In this document: one piece after another, positions 20,001 through 25,480 of the stretch
How positions within the stretch are numbered: position 1 is the stretch's first letter
Layout of the letters: each line of letters opens with the position of its first letter
From: Penium margaritaceum
Lineage: Eukaryota > Streptophyta > Zygnematophyceae > Desmidiales > Peniaceae
Direction: 5' to 3'
DNA: 25,480 nt
Assembly: GCA_023375785.1 (NCBI GenBank)
Contig: SZWC01004965.1
Span: forward strand, 79,321-104,800
Notes under the pieces: generated by a model
What the model was told of the DNA's origin: nothing
Database searches by the model: none
Seen by the model: the letters and a program-made list of their open reading frames with translations, nothing else
Made by a program: the position numbers and the translations under genes

Positions 20001-20898
20001 CGACATGGATGAGCTCAAGTACAACCTCGGCCTTCCCATTAAGAGGGACCGCAAGGCACGCACGCTGGAGATGGGGTGGGCAAAGTAAGTGCAAGAGGCG
20101 CTCCACCACTACAACATGGAGGAGTGCAACCCCATCGGCACACCCAAGACCACCACATGTCAGCTAAGCTCGAGCATGGGGCCGAGCACAGATGAGGAGA
20201 AGGAGGAGATGGAAGGTGTGCCATACCAGTCCGCGGTGGGGAGCATCATGTACGCCATGGTGGCGACGCGGCCCAACCTGGCCTTCGCGGAGGGCCAAGT
20301 GAGCCGCTATGTTGCTGACCCTAGGCTGCTGCATTGGCAAGTGGTGAGGCAGATCCTCCGCTATCTCAAGGCGACAAAACATTCGCAGCTCGTGTTTGGA
20401 GGGGGAGCACGTGATGACTCCCTTGAGTTGGTCGGCTACTCGGATGCCGACTGGGCTGGTGATGTGGATGAAAGAAAATCAACATCAGGGTATGTATTTG
20501 TGCTTGGTGGTGCAGCAGTCTCATGGGCAAGCAGGAAGCAGGACTGCGTGGCGGTGTCCAGCACCGAAACGGAGTACATCGCGCTCGCAGAAGACGCAAA
20601 GGAGGCGGTGTGGCTGCGGCGGCTGCTAACAAAGATCGGCATGTCACAAAGGAAGCCAACGGTACTCAACATTGACAACATGAGTGCCATCAGCCTCACC
20701 CAGAATCCAGTGCTGCACAGGAGGACCAAGCACATCGAGATCTGTCATTACTACGCAGGGGACTTGGTGGCGAAGGGAGATTTGGCCATTGTGCATTGTG
20801 ACACTAAGCGCATGCTCGCTGATGCCATGACCAAGACACAGCCCAATGACAGACATTATGTGAGCTGCATGGAGCTCGTTCTGCACTTTGAAGTTTAA
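17016..20898 (+). pseudogene. Element D gag-pol, broken by indels and stops
   Basis: ATG at 17016 (M-A-S-T-E-Q-E-S) runs only 25 codons because about 240 bp of gag, including the W-R-W motif, are deleted. The rest of gag has an intact zinc knuckle (C-Y-N-C-G-K-K-G-H-Y-A-C-E-C). Protease D-S-G is at 17626. TGA stops occur near 17749 and 17929. Single-base insertions near 18140 and 18250 change frame. Integrase is then open to a TAG at 19071, with both Asp residues but Thr (18531-18533) for the catalytic Glu. More stops, a Gln-rich linker and three frame changes (near 19460, 19605, 19685) precede RT with L-Y-G-L-K-Q-A-P and Y-V-D-D (19915-19926). After a TAA at 20086, RNase H is intact to 20898 (Y-S-D-A-D-W-A-G, S-T-E-T-E-Y, N-I-D-N-M-S-A-I, A-D-A-M-T-K). 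Confidence 0.94.
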
Positions 20899-20940
20899 AG
20901 TCCTACAAGTCCCAAGGACAGGGCATCAAGGTTGCATTGC

Positions 20941-20950
20941 AAGGGAGAGA
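20941..20950 (+). other. Polypurine tract of element D
   Basis: aagggagaga followed by t lies directly before the TGTTGACATGG start of the 3' LTR. Confidence 0.82.
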
Positions 20951-21001
20951 TTGTTGACATGGTGTGCCCCTTTCCATGAGTGCCGTTGATCGTACACCCT
21001 G

Positions 21002-21027
21002 GTTCGACCATTTAGGAGTGGTCGAAC
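21002..21027 (+). other. LTR-start hairpin of element D, right copy
   Basis: GTTCGACCA and TGGTCGAAC flank the loop tttaggag. The stem is identical to the left copy. Confidence 0.6.
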
Positions 21028-21302
21028 ACCTAATCGGAATTTAGATTTGCATTTTTTGGAGTTTTCCATGCAGGATCAAGCTTTGAATCGCTCGATTTGA
21101 GTGAGTATTCAGAAAGTTAGCCTAGCCCAAAAATCGGGTGTTAGGCGGGTGGAATCTGGTATCCGCCATGGGCGGGATAATCCACCGCTAGTGATCCGAG
21201 TTCATCTCCAATGGGCTCCAAAGGCACATGGGCCATGAATTAATGGATATGCATGGTCTCCTGAACCAAGGCGAGCCCTCCTTACGTTGGCATGACAGGA
21301 AG

Positions 21303-21332
21303 GGCGCTTCGACAGGCCACCGTCGAAGCGCC
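21303..21332 (+). other. Mid-LTR hairpin of element D, right copy
   Basis: GGCGCTTCGAC pairs perfectly with GTCGAAGCGCC around aggccacc. Compared with the left copy, one G-C pair replaces an A-T pair and one C-G replaces a T-G wobble. Confidence 0.62.
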
Positions 21333-21677
21333 TTCCGTCACTCCCGTTCGTGGGCATGGTGGGCGGCTCGGCTCCACCAAGGGTTACTTCAACGGCCATA
21401 GCAGGGGCTCTACTGGTCCGATTTGGGCGTGCTTGGATGCGTTGGAAAGCTTAGATCACAGGCTATATGAATATGATATAATCTTACGATTCTAAGTAAC
21501 AAAAACGTGTTTCGATTCAGATCTACTGAATGCGATGTCTTCTGCCCACTCACATCCGTGATCCTCGTGCTTCACACTCTTCACCATTGGTGTCCCTTGG
21601 CTGCCCAAACACTGGTAGCGTACTTCAAAAAGAGCTAGGCATCCTTGAGGGTTCCTCCACACCCAACAGAGCCAACA

Positions 21678-24288
21678 AACTCACTACTTCCTCAACTTCA
21701 TCGACGACCACTGCCGCAAGCTATACCTCTACCTCATGAAGCGCAAGAGCAAAGTCCTTGCGTGCGTGTAGGAGTTGGTGGCAGATGTAGAGCGGCATAC
21801 TGATTTGAAAGTGAAGGCGTCCAAAGGTGACAACAGCGTTGGATATGTAGGCTACCTAGGGTGGATAAAAAGCAAGGGGATTGAGTGGCAGAAAACAACT
21901 CCACACTTTGCGTAGCAGAATGGCGTCCCAAAAAGAGCGAATCACACAATCCTTCACATGGTGCGATCCATGTTGAGTGACGCCGGCCTTGCACAATGGT
22001 ATTGGGTAGAGGCGGCAAGGACAGCAGTGCACATCATCTATCTGACGCCGACCAAATGATTAAAAGACAAGGAAAGCAGGGTGTGGAAGATGCCACAAGA
22101 ACTATGGAGCGGGAGGACGCTGACAGTAGGTCACCTCCACACGTTTGGTTGCATTGCACATGCGGTGGTACAGGCTCGTGAAGGGCAGAGTAAGCTGGAC
22201 CCACAAGCCCAACGGTGTTTTTTCCTTCGGTGTTAGAGTGGACGCAAGGCGTACCGGCTCTTTGACCCAAGGAGGCAGCAGATTGTGCAGAGTCATGACA
22301 TCACGTTTGACGAGAAAAACCGTTACATGAATAAGGAGGCAGGTCTTTCCAAGAGGGGGGAGTGGCTGCCACTCCTTGAGGGAGAGACGCCAGAGGACGT
22401 GAATGAGGATGACGTCCTCGCACCAACCGGACAGGATCACCCAGTGGATGGGTGGGCAGCACAATTTGTTCTGGCCAGTTTTGATGAGGAATCCAAAGCA
22501 CTGGAGATGAACATGGAGGTGCGGAAATGACCAATGTTTGCAAGGTCTCCCAGAGAGGGGGAGAAGGCGCTTGGAGAGGATGGCGCCAAAAAGGGACAGT
22601 AACAACAACAACCACCTCAACAGCCCCGCACGAGCAGTAGTGTGTGAAGAAGGACAACGAGGTACAATACCGACAAGGGCATTGAAATCGGGTTTGCAAA
22701 AGCCTTTTTCACGCAAAAGATGCCTCAATCTGTGAAGGAGGCACTGCACCAAAAGGAGGGGGCTGAGTGGGAGGGAGCTATGAAATATGAGCTTGCCTCC
22801 CAGGAGGAGAATGGCACTTGGGAGCTGGTTGACCGGCCGAAGGGCGAGAAAACTATTGGCTCCAAGTGGGTCTTCTAGAAGAAGCTCACAAAGAAGGGAG
22901 AGGTGGAGCGGTACAAGGCGCCGCTGATCGCAAAAGGATATGCTCAGAGAAAAAGGAAACACTACAACGAGACTTTCACACCAGTGGCCAAGTTTGCCTC
23001 CATCCGCACTTTCCTCTCGGTGGCAGCGACACGCGACTACGAAATCCACCAAATGGACGTCAAAACTGCGTTCCTCAATGGCGACCTGGACAAGGAAGTC
23101 TACATGGAGGTGCCGGAGGGCATGGATGTACCGCAAAGGAAGGTGTGCAGGCTTTGCAAGACGCTCTATGGACTAAAGCAAGCTTTGCTCATGTGGTACC
23201 TCAAGATGGACAGTTTCATGGGTAAGCTTGGCTTCAAGCGGTGCAAGGCAGATCACAGCGTGTAGATGCGTAAGGAGTCGGGGCATGACCAAATCGTCGT
23301 CCTCTATATGGATGACCTCATCTTTGTGTCTTTGGATGAGGGGGGGCTTTAGAGCCTGAAGAGACAGCTTGGCAGCCTATTAAAGATGATGGACATGGAC
23401 GAGCTTGACTACTACCTAGGCATCACCATCAAGAGGGACCGCAAAGCACGCATGTTGGAGATGGGGCAAGAAAGATATGTGCTGGAGATGCTCCGCCGCT
23501 ACAACATCAAGGAGTAAAACCCCATTAGCACGCCTATGACAATGACATGTGAGCTCAGCTCTAGCATGGGTCCGAGCACAAAGGATGAGAAGGAGGAGAT
23601 GGCCGGAGTACCGTATTAGTCCATAGTTGGTAGCATATTGTATCCCATGGTGGCGACGCGGCCTGATCTTGCCTTTGCCGAGGGACAAGTGAGCCGCTAT
23701 GTTGCTGATTTGGGGCCGCTACATTGGCAAGCGGTCAAGAGAAATCTTTGCTACTTGAAGGTGATGACACAGGCGCGATTTGTGTTTGGAGGGGGAGCCT
23801 TGACTGACTCCCTCGAGTTGGTTGGCTACTGTGACGCTGACTGGGCAGGTAATGTTGTTGACTGCAAGTCAACATAGGGCTATGTTTTTGTACTTTTTGG
23901 TGCAATGGTGTCTTGGGCAAGCCGGAAACAAGACTCTGTGGCGCTGTTCAACAATGAGGCAAAGTATATTGAGCTTGCGGAAGCCGCAAAGGAGGCCCTA
24001 TGGCTACGGCGACTGCTCAAGGAGATTGGGGTGCCGCAAAAGAAGCCAACAGTGCTACATGTTGACAACGTGAGTACTATCACCCGGACAAAGAACCCTG
24101 TGCTACACCGGAGGACCGAGCACATCGAGATCCGGCATCACTTTGCACGAGACCTTGTTGCAAAGGGTGATGTGGTTCTTGTGCACTGCAACACAAAGCA
24201 CATGCTTGCTGATACCATGACAAAGGCGCAACCCAAGGAAAGGCATGATGCTACTTGCATAGAGCTTGGGCTTTCCCAAGCCTCTTGA
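21678..24288 (+). pseudogene. A2 right part: integrase, connection, RT (YMDD), RNase H
   Basis: One frame (starting H-Y-F-L-N-F at 21682) can be followed from integrase to the TGA at 24286 with no frameshift seen, but with about a dozen nonsense codons, the first TAG at 21769. It begins after the first integrase Asp. The second Asp is present, and Lys (21931-21933) stands where the catalytic Glu belongs, followed by R-A-N-H-T. The connection has the V-T-F-D-E-like block (I-T-F-D-E) and R-R-T-T-R-Y. RT has V-K-T-A-F-L-N-G, L-Y-G-L-K-Q-A and Y-M-D-D (23305-23316). RNase H has Y-C-D-A-D-W-A-G, H-V-D-N and A-D-T-M-T-K. The first 150 bp duplicate, with divergence, the end of the left A2 part. Confidence 0.92.
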
Positions 24289-24328
24289 GTTGCAGGTTGA
24301 GCATGCACAACTGTCGTGGGTGATGCGC

Positions 24329-24338
24329 AAGGGGGAGA
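24329..24338 (+). other. Polypurine tract of A2
   Basis: aagggggaga followed by t, just before the TGTTGG start of the 3' LTR, as in A1. Confidence 0.83.
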
Positions 24339-24339
24339 T

Positions 24340-25041
24340 TGTTGGAGAGATGCTCCTCACCATGGCAGGAGTGATTCCAAAAGGGAACACCAAAAAGACA
24401 AGCCCAAGTGGCTTAGTGCTTAATGGTGTCCACCTCTAGAGGCAGGGACCCGGGTTCAAGTTCCATAAGATCAAATCCTGCCCTGCCTCAAGGGAGGTGA
24501 AAAACAAATGCCAGGAAGCTAGCTCAACCTCTAGAATTCCTTCTTGAGTTTCTAGAAGGCTAAGTGAGGGTCAAGGAAGGTGGCACATCGTCTAGAAGGG
24601 GTGACTTTTCCTACAAGGCATCTAGAGGTATCTTGGTCTTCTGGATACCTTCCCTCCTACTAGAAGCAAGCTGAGGAATGTAGGAAAGGGCAGAAGCTTC
24701 TAGAGGAAGGAAGGGATGCCTTCCTAGGTGGGAAAAAGGACAACCTACCAAGGGCCACTCTAGAAGTCATAGAATCAGCAGGGAAGCTTCAAATCTGGTA
24801 TGCTTTGGTGTTTTGGAAAGTCTAGATCAGTGGCTAGGAAATGCCACTGCTTGTGAACCTTGATCAAGAGTTCATTCCCAGAAAAATGAGGGCAAAACTA
24901 TTGCCTCACTCTTTGACCAGTTTTCTGCCATCCTTCGAACCAGTTGCCTCCACAGTTTCAGTCTCCCCAAAAAACAGTTGGTGGTGTAAACCAACCACTT
25001 CTAGGGATCCGCCAGGGTGTACACTCACCCTCAGGCCAACA
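24340..25041 (+). repeat. A2 3' LTR (702 bp)
   Basis: TGTTGGAGAGATG to CAACA, collinear with 13832-14533. The TATA box is destroyed (ggctaggaaatg). Heat-shock-like motifs are kept: TTCTAGAA at 24550-24557 and GAAGCTTCTAGAGGAAGG from 24693. Confidence 0.95.
24402..24473 (+). promoter_or_regulatory. tRNA-like A/B-box module in A2 3' LTR
   Basis: A-box-like TGGCTTAGTGC starts at 24409 and B-box GGTTCAAGTTCC at 24453, 44 bp apart. Confidence 0.6.
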
Positions 25042-25480
25042 CAGACACGAAGACATAAAACCAGACACACACACAAAAAGAAACACGGAGAGACATAGAC
25101 AAACACAGATAGATAGAGAGATGGACTGACAGAAAGACAAACACAGGGACAGATAAAAAGACAAACAGAAAGACAGAAAAAAAGAAAGTAAGACAGACAG
25201 ACACAAAGACAGACAGACAGAGGGATAGATAGACAGAAAAAAAGAGACACGTGGGTAGAAAGAAAGACAGGCACACGAAGAGAAAGAAAGACAGACAGAC
25301 AAAATCATAGAAAGATAGACATAAAGACATACTGAGACAGATAGATAGATAGACAAACAAACAGACACACAGACAGACAGACAAAGAGATAGAAAGACAC
25401 ATAGAAATATAGACAGAAACACATACAAATAGAAAAAAAACACAAATAAACTGACACACACACACACACACACACACACA
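25042..25480. repeat. GACA/GATA simple-sequence tract, continuing to window end
   Basis: The same degenerate tetranucleotide mix as at 13331-13831, ending in a CA dinucleotide run from about 25454. Open minus-strand frames through it are by-products of the repeat. It is most likely the other side of the tract that A2 inserted into. Confidence 0.9.

Larger units (their letters stand above)
16253..21677 (+). mobile_element. Copia element D, inserted in or joined to A2
   Basis: 5' LTR about 16253-16948 (first bases missing), perfect primer-binding site from 16951, gag-pol 17016-20898, polypurine tract 20941-20950, and 3' LTR 20952-21677. The polyprotein is clearly related to that of A1/A2, yet most of the LTR is not. 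No target duplication can be matched. On the left, A2 sequence ...agcGACA runs straight into LTR position 5 (the intact LTR starts TGTTGACA). On the right, the intact CAACA end is followed by aactcactac of A2 integrase. Confidence 0.93.
20952..21677 (+). repeat. Element D 3' LTR (726 bp)
   Basis: TGTTGACATGG to CAACA, both ends intact. tggaaagcttagatcacagg from 21443 leads into gctatatgaatatgatataa, a likely TATA region. It holds the two hairpins at 21002-21027 and 21303-21332. Confidence 0.95.
13832..25041 (+). mobile_element. Copia element A2, interrupted by element D
   Basis: 5' LTR 13832-14533 and 3' LTR 24340-25041 are both 702 bp, of the same family as A1. The flanks read cagag and cagac, a 5-bp duplication with one mismatch, and both lie in the same simple-sequence tract. 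The left part holds gag to the start of integrase (14601-16252). The right part holds integrase to RNase H (21678-24288). Element D lies between. The two parts overlap by about 150 bp of diverged integrase sequence, so A2 may be a chimera of two copies rather than a single interrupted one. Confidence 0.85.

Noticed and set aside
22102-23136. 344-codon minus-strand open frame
   Set aside because: It lies antisense to the A2 integrase-RT region, whose + strand motifs (I-T-F-D-E, V-K-T-A-F-L-N-G) are clear. It is a shadow frame.

Overview
This window looks like repeat-rich nuclear DNA from a land plant. Almost all of it is Ty1/copia LTR retrotransposons in several states of decay. The plant assignment rests on three things: the domain order and motifs of the copia polyproteins (gag zinc knuckle, DSG protease, integrase, Y(V/M)DD reverse transcriptase, RNase H); primer-binding sites that match the initiator-tRNA anticodon arm as I remember it for plants; and SINE-like tRNA heads inside the LTRs. 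The species cannot be named from this sequence. No intact host gene was found, and no rRNA, CRISPR array or bacterial-style operon.

Layout. (1) 1-499 and 4675-5159 are two halves of one low-complexity locus: a 24-bp minisatellite on the left and a CT-rich, minus-strand acidic reading frame on the right. Element A1 (500-4674) splits them, with a perfect 5-bp target duplication (ccaca). A1 is complete at both LTRs but has lost its whole reverse transcriptase/RNase H region. (2) 5160-6966 is intergenic, with one possible scrap of a Ty3/gypsy reverse transcriptase. (3) Element C (6972-12983; target duplication ccagt) is a full-length copia of a second family with a nearly complete but broken gag-pol. 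(4) 12989-13831 is unassigned sequence followed by a GACA/GATA-type simple-sequence tract. (5) Inside that tract sits element A2 (LTRs 13832-14533 and 24340-25041), of the same family as A1. It is interrupted by element D (about 16253-21677), a copia with a related polyprotein but very different LTRs. The tract resumes at 25042 and runs to the end of the window. All four elements are on the + strand.

What stands out. All four elements have, two bases after the LTR, a primer-binding site that fits the anticodon arm of initiator tRNA-Met rather than its 3' end (the half-tRNA priming known from Drosophila copia). The six LTRs of the A and C families each carry an A-box-like and a B-box-like Pol III motif exactly 44 bp apart, the spacing of a real tRNA. 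In element C a perfect T-arm and a T-run terminator follow. The A-family LTRs also have a cluster of heat-shock-element-like TTCnnGAA motifs upstream of a TATA box. The D LTRs have two conserved hairpins, one with a compensatory base-pair change. Finally, the A2/D junction is not a simple nested insertion: about 150 bp of A2 integrase is present on both sides of D as diverged copies, and the left D boundary is joined through a 4-bp microhomology.

None of the polyproteins is intact. A1, A2 and D lack the expected integrase glutamate, and A1 and A2 share a damaged zinc knuckle. This suggests that these A-type copies depended on proteins supplied by other elements.
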